23,564 nt of DNA from a virus. The notes below the pieces were generated by a model, which saw nothing but the letters and a program-made list of their open reading frames with translations, was not told the origin of the DNA and did not search any database. Position 1 is the first letter of the stretch, and every line of letters begins with the position of its first letter. Of the stretch, positions 1 to 9,156 are shown one piece after another. A program made the translations under genes and the position numbers. The stretch spans positions 1 through 23,564 of IMG/VR virus record IMGVR_UViG_3300042352_000846. One strand, given 5' to 3'.

Positions 1-780
1 CATAGTTGTTGTAGATTCTACATCATTACTATATACATATCCACCTTTTTCACTATCCCATTTTGGAGTTTCTCCACGAGCAATAGCTTCAAGATATTCA
101 ACAGGTTTTTTAGAATAAACATCCAACCAAGTTAATTCGTCATTAACCCAAGCGTTAGCTTGTTCTTTTTCTTCGTGAACCGGGTTTGGGTCATCGTACA
201 TAATCGTCGACACACTTGTATATTCTTTACCTGCCGGTGTTTTAGACTTCGTAAGTTCTATGATAAGGTCACGACCTTTTTCAGGGTCTGTGATATCTCC
301 TTTATTTCTCCAAATAGGAATAATCTTATCTAAGATACCATCATTTTTGTAGTTATGTTTAAATCTCCAAAATTTAGGTCCATCCGCTTCGTTATCTCTA
401 TCAATAACTTTAACGATATAGAACTTACGAGATTTATATTGTTTCGCCAATTCTTTATCAGACTCTTTACCCGTAGACATCAACTCCTCATAAACTTCAT
501 TTAATGGAGAACGCTCATTGTCATTCTTTCCCGGGTCGTAGAATTTTTGCCATTGTCCACCTACTTGGATTTCGTGATACCAAGCTTCTTTAAATGGTGA
601 ACTTCCATCATGTGTGGGTAGGATACGAACTCTTCGTTGTCCTGATTTTTCTTTTTCCCCAAGAATAAGAGCGAAATACTTTTTCATTCTTTCATCTTGA
701 GACATTTTACCTTGGGCCCCGCCCCCTCCTTGTTGTGCTTTTTCGTACTGTGCCAATACGGCGTCTAATGAACTCATCAT
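1..780 (-). CDS. 32: gp32-like single-stranded DNA-binding protein (3' end cut by window edge)
   Basis: Read by hand from the minus strand; 260 codons are visible and the frame runs off the window at position 1. The product resembles phage T4 gp32, which coats ssDNA during replication, recombination and repair. Matching segments, in the same order as in T4, are RVRILPTHDGSSPF (about residues 50-63, T4 VIRFLPSKNDEQAPF), WYHEIQVGGQW (67-77), KFYIVKVIDRDNEADGPKFW and the following KHNYKNDGILDKIIPIW. A Gly-rich stretch (residues 18-21) follows the N-terminal helix. The T4 zinc module cysteines are absent: the corresponding region reads FYDPGKNDNERSPLNEVYEE, and no Cys occurs in the visible part. 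Two adjacent ATGs (780 and 777) are possible starts; the leader is A-rich with no Shine-Dalgarno sequence. The gene has its own sigma70-like promoter directly after a terminator. The acidic C-terminal tail expected of gp32 lies outside the window. Confidence 0.8.
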   Translation of the reverse strand, partial: MMSSLDAVLAQYEKAQQGGGGAQGKMSQDERMKKYFALILGEKEKSGQRRVRILPTHDGSSPFKEAWYHEIQVGGQWQKFYDPGKNDNERSPLNEVYEELMSTGKESDKELAKQYKSRKFYIVKVIDRDNEADGPKFWRFKHNYKNDGILDKIIPIWRNKGDITDPEKGRDLIIELTKSKTPAGKEYTSVSTIMYDDPNPVHEEKEQANAWVNDELTWLDVYSKKPVEYLEAIARGETPKWDSEKGGYVYSNDVESTTTM

Positions 781-817
781 GTTTTTTTTACGTTTTAAAT
801 GTTATATAATTAAGTTA

Positions 818-846
818 ATTATAAACCAAATCTATGGATTAGTCAA
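818..846 (-). promoter_or_regulatory. sigma70-like promoter of the gp32-like gene
   Basis: The minus strand carries TTGACT (846-841), a 17-nt spacer and a perfect TATAAT (823-818). Predicted transcription start is near 811, giving a leader of about 30 nt before the ATG at 780. It differs clearly from the AT-rich late-type element before the tail genes, and suggests that the replication gene is transcribed by host-type polymerase. The spacer also contains TAGATTTG, which fits the Bacteroidota -7 box TAnnTTTG, but no partner -33 box is at the right distance. Confidence 0.6.
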
Positions 847-848
847 AT

Positions 849-876
849 AAAAAAAACCACCTTTTGGGTGGTTTTT
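849..876 (-). terminator. rho-independent terminator at the end of the tail operon
   Basis: CCACC/GGTGG core stem (857-861 with 867-871), extended by five A-T pairs (852-856 with 872-876), around a 5-nt loop. On the minus strand it is followed by a run of eight T (856-849). It lies 20 bases after the stop of the 225-aa gene and abuts the -35 box of the gp32-like gene, so it separates two transcription units. The plus strand also carries a T5 run, so it could work both ways, but no plus-strand gene leads into it. Confidence 0.85.
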
Positions 877-895
877 CAAATCATAAATGTTTTTT

Positions 896-1573
896 TTATT
901 TGTATTGTAACTTATCACTAGTTCCTCCACCTTGAAATGAATTTTTAATATCATTCACATTTATGTCTGTTACATCATCCGATGTTAAAACATAATCATT
1001 TTTTCCGGTTTTTTCCATCTCTTCATGTTTGTCATCAAAAAATTGTGATAATTTTTGATTGAATGGATATGAGTCATAACTTCTTAATTCCAATTTTTCT
1101 TGAGGGGTTTTTTCTCTGTATTTCTCAATCTTATTTTCAAGTGAATTAAGTTTATTCATTATAGTGTCCATCTCACCCAATTTTTGTTCCAAAGTATTTA
1201 ATTGGTTAAATAAATTTTCAAAATAATCGTCTTGTTTGGTTTGGATATTTTTTTGAGCGTCAACCAATTCTGTGATGTCCAATTCCTCTGAACCAGATTC
1301 CTCATCTTGATTTTCTTCAGAATTTCCTTCATCATCAATTTTTTCAACATCTGGGTCAGATTCAACATCAATTGGTTCAGGTGATGTTTCCGCTCCGGGT
1401 GCAGGTGCTGTCTCCTCTCCGGGTAATGGTGGTGTTTCAGCTCCGAGTGCCGGTGCAACATCATCCCCAGGTAATGGTGCTGTTAAAGCATCAATAGCAT
1501 CCTGTTCTGAAATATAGTTATTAATACTTCTATATCTTTGGATTTCTTCTAATATTTTTTTATCTAAACTCAT
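896..1573 (-). CDS. acidic, coiled-coil protein of unknown function (225 aa)
   Basis: I do not recognise the family with certainty. Order in the protein: a short N-terminal helix (residues 1-30, MSLDKKILEEIQRYRSINNY); a Pro/Ala/Gly/Glu region with two copies of a 16-residue repeat (33-64); a strongly acidic stretch rich in Glu and Asp (65-100); a heptad-like coiled coil (about 100-155, many Leu/Ile with Lys/Glu/Gln); and a polar C-terminal part ending in GGGTSDKLQYK. There is no signal peptide or membrane segment. It is the last gene of the tail operon, 4 nt after the tandem stop of the 74-aa gene, and is followed by a terminator. The place after the baseplate genes and the coiled coil suggest a virion or assembly protein, but this is inference. 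Confidence 0.8.
   Translation of the reverse strand: MSLDKKILEEIQRYRSINNYISEQDAIDALTAPLPGDDVAPALGAETPPLPGEETAPAPGAETSPEPIDVESDPDVEKIDDEGNSEENQDEESGSEELDITELVDAQKNIQTKQDDYFENLFNQLNTLEQKLGEMDTIMNKLNSLENKIEKYREKTPQEKLELRSYDSYPFNQKLSQFFDDKHEEMEKTGKNDYVLTSDDVTDINVNDIKNSFQGGGTSDKLQYK
1382..1477 (-). repeat. two 48-bp in-frame repeats coding a Pro/Ala-rich linker
   Basis: Residues 33-48 (PLPGDDVAPALGAETP) and 49-64 (PLPGEETAPAPGAETS) of the 225-aa protein are near copies. The repeat probably forms a flexible, extended linker between the N-terminal helix and the acidic/coiled-coil part, and copy number may vary between relatives. Confidence 0.75.
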
Positions 1574-1577
1574 TTTA

Positions 1578-1802
1578 TTATCCGTTTAATAATTGTTTAA
1601 TTCCTCTAGACGTTTCTACTCTAACCTTTCTATTGGCAGTTGTTTGATGTCCGGCCCTTTCGATTAGTCCATCTCTTTCTCTTACAGTATAACAATCTCC
1701 GGTATCTAAATCACAAACTTGTTTAGTTCCGTCTCCATTGTCTTCTTCAGAATATCTAACCGATTTTCCAAGATAGTTGTCTAATGTCGTTTTTAAATTC
1801 AT
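1578..1802 (-). CDS. small protein of unknown function (74 aa)
   Basis: The open frame extends upstream to an ATG at 1838, but the extra residues (MVFGIFIYKNNF) are coded by the promoter-like AT element, so the start MNLKTTLDNYLGKSV at 1802 is preferred. The product is hydrophilic, with two Cys close together (VCDLDTGDCYTV) and a basic C-terminal half (RAGHQTTANRKVRVETSRG). The D-x-D-x-G-D-C-Y-T-V segment looks like a short beta hairpin. There is no recognised domain. It ends in a tandem TAA TAA, 1 nt before the ATG of the 225-aa gene, so the two are probably co-translated. It lies 41 nt after the giant hub-like gene and has its own late-type element. Function unknown; a small virion or assembly factor is possible. 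Confidence 0.7.
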   Translation of the reverse strand: MNLKTTLDNYLGKSVRYSEEDNGDGTKQVCDLDTGDCYTVRERDGLIERAGHQTTANRKVRVETSRGIKQLLNG

Positions 1803-1808
1803 AAAATT

Positions 1809-1825
1809 ATTTTTATATATAAATA
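1809..1825 (-). promoter_or_regulatory. T4-late-like promoter element
   Basis: Minus strand TATTTATATATAAAAAT, identical over 17 nt to the element before the tape measure gene. The TATAAAAA core resembles the T4 late promoter TATAAATA. Only 6 nt separate it from the ATG at 1802, so a start at the usual late-promoter distance would give a leaderless or nearly leaderless mRNA. Confidence 0.5.
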
Positions 1826-1843
1826 TACCGAAAACCAAATAAA

Positions 1844-4800
1844 TTAATTTGGTATTACTCTAAATGAAAATGTTTGTGAAACATCTCTAATAATATCATT
1901 CGGATTATTAGTTACATTAAATTTAATATTTCTATCTACGGGTTCCGCAAGTAATGATATTTTGTTATTGATTTTGTAGTTATATACATCGTTATTATTA
2001 GGGAAATTCAAACTAACCTTACCAATAATGTCTGTCGCAGTAATGGAGAAACTTTTCTTATTAGAACTAACATAAGTTTGGAATTCAGGTATAAAACTAC
2101 CTTCTCCAACTTTTTCTTCAATTATAGTGTTATTTGGACCTACAGTCGTTTTATACGCAATCCAAGACCATAAAGTATTTCCAGATAAGATATTCCAATC
2201 TCCCGAAGCCGGATTTATAGTAATGGTCATTTGTTCATCACCCCCAAATTGATTTGTTGTTTTATTTGCAATTAATACAACAGGTTGAGGTTGGGTATTA
2301 ACATTAGGTGGTAACCCCGGTGGTGTTGATGGTGTTGATGGTGTCAATTGTTCGGGATTATATGTGAACTCACTGAGACTTATACCATCCCCATTTACTC
2401 CTCTAGCTATTATTGGATTTTGTTGTTGAACTGGTGTATTACTAAATGGAACAACAACACTAATATTAAATGAATTATTAATTGTTATATTACTAGTTGT
2501 GGTAACATTATTAATTGTAACCCCCGTTATTTGGTCTAAATCTTTACCGACTATTGTTAGTATGGTTCCACTAACACCTGTTAATGGTGAAAATGATGTT
2601 ATTGTCGGTGGAGAACATCCAACGGGAACATTAAATGTATTTAAATTATTTGGTGGGTTGGTGTTTCCACTATTAGTGTTTTTAATATTTTTTTGTTGAG
2701 TTTTATCATTTTTTTGAATTTCTTTAACATTTTCTATAGGTAGTCCGAATAAACCAGCAGAACTATAAGCGGAATTAAACGTTTTTTCTAACTCAGAATA
2801 TTGACTAATATTTTGGTCAAAATAATCTGATGAGATTGTATTCTGAATTGGCCAACTACAAACATAGTATTTTGTAAGACCAATCCCCGTAGTCGTATTA
2901 GTTATTTGTGGTAGATTTGGAACTAATCTTGATATCATAAACTTCAAGAAATTTGTTATATTATCAAAATGAGCAATAGGTTGTGAAGTTTTTTCCGGAG
3001 TTAAATTAGAGATATTAAGACACGAATATTTATTTTTTGAAAAATTACTAACACTTTCTCCATAATTGTCTGTCGTTAATGTGATGTTTGCAAAATTGTT
3101 ATTAAACCCTTTAAATTGTCCGGATTCAAATGTTTTAACATAACATATCATATAAATAACAACTTGTAAATAAGGGTCAATTGTTTGTTTTTTAATTTCA
3201 TCAACTAAACTTTGAGGACTTAGGAATGTTGGTGTTGGCGTTTGAGCCTCACCCCATAGTTGGAAGTTTGGTGATAGATTATTACGGCATGAGTTAGTTG
3301 TCGCAACAGTATTATTACCACTTTGAGTAACAAATTTTGATTTATCTATGTCTGTAATACCAATTCCTGTTTTACTATCTTTAGTATTTTTAATTATACT
3401 TTCAACTTTAGTTAGTAAATTTTGGTTAACACTTTGAAGGTATTTGTCTATTGATGGTAAATTATACATCCCTTGTCTCGTACCTTTAAATGTTGTTTCA
3501 AAATTACCAGGTGTTATCACATGGTTCACTTCCGTTATGAAATGTGGTCCATAAAACATGGGTATATTTCTCAAATTGAAATACATTGTGGGTTGTAATA
3601 ACGCATTTCCCATACATTGTACCGTACACTCATAACTTCTATTCTTATAATAATTATATAATCCATTATTCTGTGTTGTAACATTTCTACCTGAAGCTTG
3701 ATTGACCATATTCAAATCAGCTTGTATCGTTTCACTAGTCGCTTTTCCTGTATCCATTGAAACTTGTATTGAATGAAATACATTTTGATTTCTAATCCCA
3801 GCATCAACATTAAATCCAACACATTTATTTGAAATCGCCCAATCTTTCTTATTTGTAATATCTTCAATCAGAGGGTTATCTGAATATCGTCTTAAATCAA
3901 AACTATCATTTCTAAACCTTGAATTACCTTTAGGTAAGTCCAAAATTTCAGAAGGTTTATCGGTGAAGAAACAAACCATTTTAGGACTTGAGTCCCTATA
4001 ATCAACATCAAGGTACGTCCCCCACATTCTATCACCAAATTCTAAACTTCCGTTGGTGACAGGTGTTGTAATCCCTGAAACATCCTGTACATTATAAAAA
4101 TTAACATACGATGGTAATGGCATGACATTAAACTTATTCATAATAAGAAGACCACTTAAAAAAGTGAATACACTCATTCTCATGTTTAAGGCATTCTCAT
4201 TTAAAATATTCCTTAAATCAAAAATATTTAAAATAATTGTGTCTCCGATATTTCTTGATGCTCTATCCAAGAACAAGAAATCTTCAAATAGTGTTTTACT
4301 TGAGTAATCCGAACCCGCAATCCATTTATCATTCAAAGATTTAAATAATTCCCAGTATTCAACCTTACTCTGGTCACCATCAATAACACTTTTAATTGTT
4401 CTTTCAGGTAACTCTTGTTGTGGGGGTAAATCTTTTCTTACCCTGGATAAAACCGAATTTAAAATATTACTCTGAAAATTAGAATTTTTTGTTAAGTATT
4501 CTTGAATTTTAGTTTTAAATTGATTGGTTGTTATTGTTGGTAATAATAATTTTTGGGTGGCATACATTTTTATTATTGGCGATAATAACCTAACATTGTT
4601 TGGTGTGAATTCAATATTATTATCAATGAAGAAGTCCGTAATATACGACCCAGTATCAGTATATTTTAAGTTTGTTATTGTTGAAAACCCTACTTCTGTC
4701 TCTAATTCTAACCAAGCATCCGGATAATTCGATTTTGATGTGGATACTGTGATATTATTTAATTTTGAAGGTAAACTATTTTTAACATAAGGATTAAATG

Positions 4801-7800
4801 TTATTGGGTTTACGATTGGGTTATTTCCACCTCCTTGGGCGAGGTAAGAATCCATAACTCTTCGATTGTATTGAGTAGGATTACCATTCCTCAAAATAAC
4901 GTCATACTCTAAAAACGCTTTAACCGTACTTGAAAATGACGATAATTGTGTTTCTCCAATAGTACTAAAATATTCTTCCGTTGTTATTGAGGGTCTTTTC
5001 GATTCAATTTCCATTAAGTTTCTAAACAAATACTGGAAATTTCTAAACAGAGTATTTGGTTCACTTAATGATTGTCCAACCGGAACAATTACATTAGGTC
5101 CTAACTCAATATTCGCAATTGGTTTAGACCAATTTAAAAATTCTTGTTCAAATTTGTCCAAAATGGTTTTGTCGAAGACTGAAAAAATCTCTTCAATTTT
5201 AGAATACTCATCAGTGGTTAATAACTTAAATGGTGATTGTTGTGTTGTTCCTGTCTCAAATTTATTTAAATAAGAATCCGGTTGTGGTTTAACTATTTCG
5301 TCATTATTGAAATACCCATAATTTGATGATGACCATAATAGTCTAATAGAACCATTATAAATGGAATTATTATTATTAAAATTACAAATAGGTTGATTAT
5401 TATTAACACATTCGGTTCTAACTTGATTAAATTGGGTACCAAATGAAGGAACCACATAGTATTTAAATGAACTTGTATTATCACTTGGGTTACACTCCGC
5501 TCCTTGTGTTATTTCATCACCTAACCCATTAGGTATGATAACAGACCAAGTTTGAATATTTTGGTAGTTGTAGGTTGTCGCACTCTGTGTTTGTACATTT
5601 GAATTGGTAAAATTAAATACTTGTAATCCGTAATTTACACTTTCTTGTATTTCACTACTAGTATACCCAGTATACAAATCGTAACCATTATAAAAGACAT
5701 TGAAATCATTTATAACTTTAGGGTAAAATCCTGTCTGTATTGTTGTGATATTGTTTGCAACATTTTGTAATGTGATATTTTTCTCACCTTCAAATTTGAA
5801 ACTATATGTCTTGGTATCCGAACTTGCGATTGGGTCAAAATTTTCTTTATAATTAAAATTTTTCCAAGCGGAATCAAGTATGTCAACATTGTTGGTTTTA
5901 TACTTTTTATATCTGTACCAAACTGAACCCATTTTTAATACCCAAGCATACGGCATTTTATGAATTGCACCAAATTTTTTGAAGCAAGATGCAATATAAT
6001 CTAAGTCGGTTGACGTATCTAATGTTTTATATTTTTCTTTTAACGACGCAATTGGCAATGAATTAATAAAAAGATAGGCCGCCTGAACATATGGATATGG
6101 GTCTTGTCTTCTCCAATTATAAACTCCGTTTTGTATTGCATTTACAAAGTAAGGTGTGTTTAACATTGAGGTTGTTGACTCAGCTATTTTAACCCTACTC
6201 GGTGAAAAATAATTAACATAACTTTCTGTTGGTATAAAAGTTGTTGGGTTTTTTCTTGTTTCATAGAATGCCGATAATCCAACAAGATTGATTTCATTCG
6301 TTGGATTTGAAACTTTAATATATGAAAAATTAGTAACGGGTCTATTAACATTATAATTATAAATGTCGTTAAAATTTGAAATAACGTCTCTATCCTCAAA
6401 AACCGTTAATACTCGACTTGTGTTATATACCGAATTTTTTGTTGAGTTGATACTGTTCGCCATATTACGACTAACCCAAGTTGGGTCTGTAAACGGGTAT
6501 GTATCCACAATTATTGGTTCGTTTGTTACATTTTTAACTAATTGTAATAGTCCGTCCATATTTACCGGAATTTGAGGTTCTTTACCTAATTCATTCAAAC
6601 TCAAAATACTAAATGAATTTTCGGTTATGGCCTTGATATATGGTGTTACAAAAAAATCTCTGATGAAATCTTGGTATGCTCTTCCCGTACCCTGATTTGA
6701 AATGTTATTCAAAAAATTTGGGTAGTTTTGAGATGTTAAGTCATAATTCTTTAATTTTAATGTTAGGAAAGGTGAACTAACCCCTAACGATGTTTTAATA
6801 TTACTAGATTCAGACTCAATAATTGATTTTGATAGTTGGTCAATTTGATTATCACTACCTCTAGTGTAGAGAGAATAGTTTGAAGTTAAGAATTGTCTCT
6901 CCCATATTTCATAAAAAAACTTTATCTCATTTTTATTAACATACGCTATACCGTTGGATGGGTATTCAATAGCATTAAAGTTAACAATATTAGTTGTATT
7001 TTGACTATCGATTGGTGGTTGGGTTACAGGTAGAACAAACTTCTGTGTAATCCCTTTCATGTATTCTTCCACGAATTCCACTTCAGGCCATACTTCATAC
7101 GACCATCCACCCGTTAAATCAACATATTTTGGGTCTCCAGGATATTTTAATTGGAACCTTCCCTTTTTATCATCATTGGTCTCGACGAAAAATTGAGGCC
7201 ATGGATATACCGGTTGTTGTCCATTAACTAATCCCTGATTTGAATTTTTGGCGGATTGGGATATATTAAAATTTTCCACGTTATCGGAACCGGGTGCTGA
7301 GGATGGATTATCATATACAACACTAACTCTTTTAGGATTATTTTTAACATTCCAAGCGTTAGTATGTACCTCATCTAATAACCGAATAAACCCTTCGGCA
7401 GATGCCATAATAACCGCAACTATGTTTCTAACAGTAGGTTTAAATCCTATACCATTTGAAGATGTTTCAATTTTTTCCGATAAATCCGTAGTAATTTTAG
7501 TTTCATATTCTAATAAATTCTTATTACTTTCTGTTTCCATTTTAGATAATAACTGTTGGAATATATCAAAAACATATACAGGTCGAGCAACTTGATTTAC
7601 ATCATTATTTTGTGTTCTACCATTGACGGTTGTTTCAAAAACAGGGTAAAGTTGTTTTTTAATTAATTTTAGAATTAGTTCTTCATTATCCTTAGTTGGT
7701 AATAAAACACCAGTTTGTGATTTTACAGTCTCAGTTAAATTAATTTCATTTATTGAAAGTTGTAACTTGAAGGTATTCTCGGTTATACTATTCTTAATCT

Positions 7801-9124
7801 TATCACCTAAAGTCGTATTAGACTTTAATAATTCATTATATTCTTTAACATATCCCGTCAATAAGGTATTCGCCTCTTCTCGTTTTGTTGGGTCTTCAAG
7901 GTATTCTTGTTTAAAGATATAAACATTTCCAGCATTACCATTTAACTTTATTGGTTTAGGGTTCATATATGTTTTAAACCACGAATTTGGTCCAGCATAA
8001 ATTGTATTAAAGTAATTAGTTAATACTGTTTTATAGTTTCTAATGTTAGTTAGGGGTTCAATTAAAACAGGTGGGTAATTTATTTGAATTGTTTGTTCAA
8101 ATGTTTGTAATTTATCCATTAACTGTGCTACCGTCCATTCGGGGAAATCAGGACTAATCAACCCTTTTGATTTGTACTCACTATAAACTTCAAGAATTTT
8201 TTGATACCCCTTTTCTGTTACAAGTTCAGTTATTACATTATTGGTTGATATTGTAGAATCTTTTGATATTACATCACTTTTTGATTGTGATTCGATGGTT
8301 TTATTTGACCCTCCTTCCGGTGAAGTTATTGATGTTGCGATGTCAAAAGTTTTACTATACATATGAGGTGTTGCAAATAAACTCCCCATCGATATTTCAT
8401 TCAATATGTTAAATTTATATCCCACAAAGTCTAACTCAATTGTGTAATTTCCACTGGTAGTGTTAAATCGAGCGTTAAAAGTTCTTAAATTCAATTGATA
8501 TCTAACCGCTTGTCCATAATAACCTTTAAGTGTTAAATAAAAAGGACAATAAGGTAAATTAAAAAACGCGGCATATGGTGAATCATCACCGAGTTGAAAT
8601 AGGGCTCTTCCTTGTACATCTTCTAACGTCATAGTTACCGTTGGTACAAATGAAGTATTGGTTTTAATACTTATATTTGTAATACCCAATAATCCGTTAT
8701 CTGTTGATTTATTACCCGGATTAACAACGGATGTTTTAAGGTAAGGTGTATCACCATTTTTTGGGTTTACAATTTCATTTTGGATTTGATTTACACCTAA
8801 ACCGTTGGTAGAATTTTTACCGGTTATTTCATCCAGATATCCTGTTGTTAAAAAAGTTTTTTCAGTTGGTTTTAAAAAATTCATTTTAGCAACCGAAATA
8901 GTTTTAACCCTATCATTTGGTGCACCTCCAACAGATAATTTTGTTCTCGGTACAACTTCAGCTTCAAGATTAGCATACATAACCAAATTTTCATGGTCAA
9001 CTAATCTTTCTTTAATATTACCAAATGTATCTATTGTCTTATTTGGGTCAACAACTACGATGTTTTGATAGTCAAATTCAACTAAAATATTACCACTTTT
9101 ATCCCCTTGTAAAATACCTGCCAT
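1844..9124 (-). CDS. giant baseplate hub / tail fibre-like structural protein (2426 aa)
   Basis: This is the largest gene in the window. The N-terminal part has KTNTSFVPTVTMTLEDVQGR and LPYCPFYLTLKGYYG (about residues 150-205), resembling hub/ring domains of myovirus baseplates. At about residues 1825-1885 lies YECTVQCMGNALLQPTMYF, then RNIPMFYGPHFITEVNH and FETTFKGTRQGMYNLP, a beta-rich hub-type signature as in gp27/gpD-like proteins. After it come an IPT/TIG-type Ig fold (about 2165-2257: PPTITSFSPLTGVSGTILTI...), a Pro/Thr linker (2257-2285) and a last beta domain (2285-2426). The middle is Asn/Thr/Tyr-rich beta sequence without recognised motifs. T4 gp27 is 391 aa, so this is either a fused hub or a large accessory baseplate/fibre protein; the terminal Ig-like domains suggest surface exposure and glycan or cell-surface contact. 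It follows the LysM gene by 32 nt. The start at 9124 has no Shine-Dalgarno sequence. Function is partly inferred. Confidence 0.75.
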   Translation of the reverse strand: MAGILQGDKSGNILVEFDYQNIVVVDPNKTIDTFGNIKERLVDHENLVMYANLEAEVVPRTKLSVGGAPNDRVKTISVAKMNFLKPTEKTFLTTGYLDEITGKNSTNGLGVNQIQNEIVNPKNGDTPYLKTSVVNPGNKSTDNGLLGITNISIKTNTSFVPTVTMTLEDVQGRALFQLGDDSPYAAFFNLPYCPFYLTLKGYYGQAVRYQLNLRTFNARFNTTSGNYTIELDFVGYKFNILNEISMGSLFATPHMYSKTFDIATSITSPEGGSNKTIESQSKSDVISKDSTISTNNVITELVTEKGYQKILEVYSEYKSKGLISPDFPEWTVAQLMDKLQTFEQTIQINYPPVLIEPLTNIRNYKTVLTNYFNTIYAGPNSWFKTYMNPKPIKLNGNAGNVYIFKQEYLEDPTKREEANTLLTGYVKEYNELLKSNTTLGDKIKNSITENTFKLQLSINEINLTETVKSQTGVLLPTKDNEELILKLIKKQLYPVFETTVNGRTQNNDVNQVARPVYVFDIFQQLLSKMETESNKNLLEYETKITTDLSEKIETSSNGIGFKPTVRNIVAVIMASAEGFIRLLDEVHTNAWNVKNNPKRVSVVYDNPSSAPGSDNVENFNISQSAKNSNQGLVNGQQPVYPWPQFFVETNDDKKGRFQLKYPGDPKYVDLTGGWSYEVWPEVEFVEEYMKGITQKFVLPVTQPPIDSQNTTNIVNFNAIEYPSNGIAYVNKNEIKFFYEIWERQFLTSNYSLYTRGSDNQIDQLSKSIIESESSNIKTSLGVSSPFLTLKLKNYDLTSQNYPNFLNNISNQGTGRAYQDFIRDFFVTPYIKAITENSFSILSLNELGKEPQIPVNMDGLLQLVKNVTNEPIIVDTYPFTDPTWVSRNMANSINSTKNSVYNTSRVLTVFEDRDVISNFNDIYNYNVNRPVTNFSYIKVSNPTNEINLVGLSAFYETRKNPTTFIPTESYVNYFSPSRVKIAESTTSMLNTPYFVNAIQNGVYNWRRQDPYPYVQAAYLFINSLPIASLKEKYKTLDTSTDLDYIASCFKKFGAIHKMPYAWVLKMGSVWYRYKKYKTNNVDILDSAWKNFNYKENFDPIASSDTKTYSFKFEGEKNITLQNVANNITTIQTGFYPKVINDFNVFYNGYDLYTGYTSSEIQESVNYGLQVFNFTNSNVQTQSATTYNYQNIQTWSVIIPNGLGDEITQGAECNPSDNTSSFKYYVVPSFGTQFNQVRTECVNNNQPICNFNNNNSIYNGSIRLLWSSSNYGYFNNDEIVKPQPDSYLNKFETGTTQQSPFKLLTTDEYSKIEEIFSVFDKTILDKFEQEFLNWSKPIANIELGPNVIVPVGQSLSEPNTLFRNFQYLFRNLMEIESKRPSITTEEYFSTIGETQLSSFSSTVKAFLEYDVILRNGNPTQYNRRVMDSYLAQGGGNNPIVNPITFNPYVKNSLPSKLNNITVSTSKSNYPDAWLELETEVGFSTITNLKYTDTGSYITDFFIDNNIEFTPNNVRLLSPIIKMYATQKLLLPTITTNQFKTKIQEYLTKNSNFQSNILNSVLSRVRKDLPPQQELPERTIKSVIDGDQSKVEYWELFKSLNDKWIAGSDYSSKTLFEDFLFLDRASRNIGDTIILNIFDLRNILNENALNMRMSVFTFLSGLLIMNKFNVMPLPSYVNFYNVQDVSGITTPVTNGSLEFGDRMWGTYLDVDYRDSSPKMVCFFTDKPSEILDLPKGNSRFRNDSFDLRRYSDNPLIEDITNKKDWAISNKCVGFNVDAGIRNQNVFHSIQVSMDTGKATSETIQADLNMVNQASGRNVTTQNNGLYNYYKNRSYECTVQCMGNALLQPTMYFNLRNIPMFYGPHFITEVNHVITPGNFETTFKGTRQGMYNLPSIDKYLQSVNQNLLTKVESIIKNTKDSKTGIGITDIDKSKFVTQSGNNTVATTNSCRNNLSPNFQLWGEAQTPTPTFLSPQSLVDEIKKQTIDPYLQVVIYMICYVKTFESGQFKGFNNNFANITLTTDNYGESVSNFSKNKYSCLNISNLTPEKTSQPIAHFDNITNFLKFMISRLVPNLPQITNTTTGIGLTKYYVCSWPIQNTISSDYFDQNISQYSELEKTFNSAYSSAGLFGLPIENVKEIQKNDKTQQKNIKNTNSGNTNPPNNLNTFNVPVGCSPPTITSFSPLTGVSGTILTIVGKDLDQITGVTINNVTTTSNITINNSFNISVVVPFSNTPVQQQNPIIARGVNGDGISLSEFTYNPEQLTPSTPSTPPGLPPNVNTQPQPVVLIANKTTNQFGGDEQMTITINPASGDWNILSGNTLWSWIAYKTTVGPNNTIIEEKVGEGSFIPEFQTYVSSNKKSFSITATDIIGKVSLNFPNNNDVYNYKINNKISLLAEPVDRNIKFNVTNNPNDIIRDVSQTFSFRVIPN
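2322..2346 (-). repeat. 9-bp tandem repeat coding the STP linker
   Basis: GGTGTTGAT on the plus strand occurs twice in tandem and partly a third time. It encodes the STPSTP part of the Pro/Thr linker between the TIG domain and the last domain of the 2426-aa protein. A short repeat of this kind can vary in copy number by slippage. Confidence 0.6.
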
Positions 9125-9156
9125 AATTATTTAATAATATAATCCCTTTTCTAAAA

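Noticed and set aside
1803-1838. Longer start (ATG at 1838) for the 74-aa gene
   Set aside because: The additional 12 residues are coded by the late-type element identical to that before the tape measure gene; MNLKTTLDN at 1802 is the more likely start.
7248-7595. 115-codon open frame on the plus strand
   Set aside because: It lies wholly inside the 2426-aa gene on the other strand, has no recognisable protein pattern and no own start signal; a chance opposite-strand frame.
9125-9156. AAAAGGGA before the 2426-aa gene as a Shine-Dalgarno sequence
   Set aside because: It is more than 15 nt from the ATG, too far for normal function, and no other gene in the window uses such a site.
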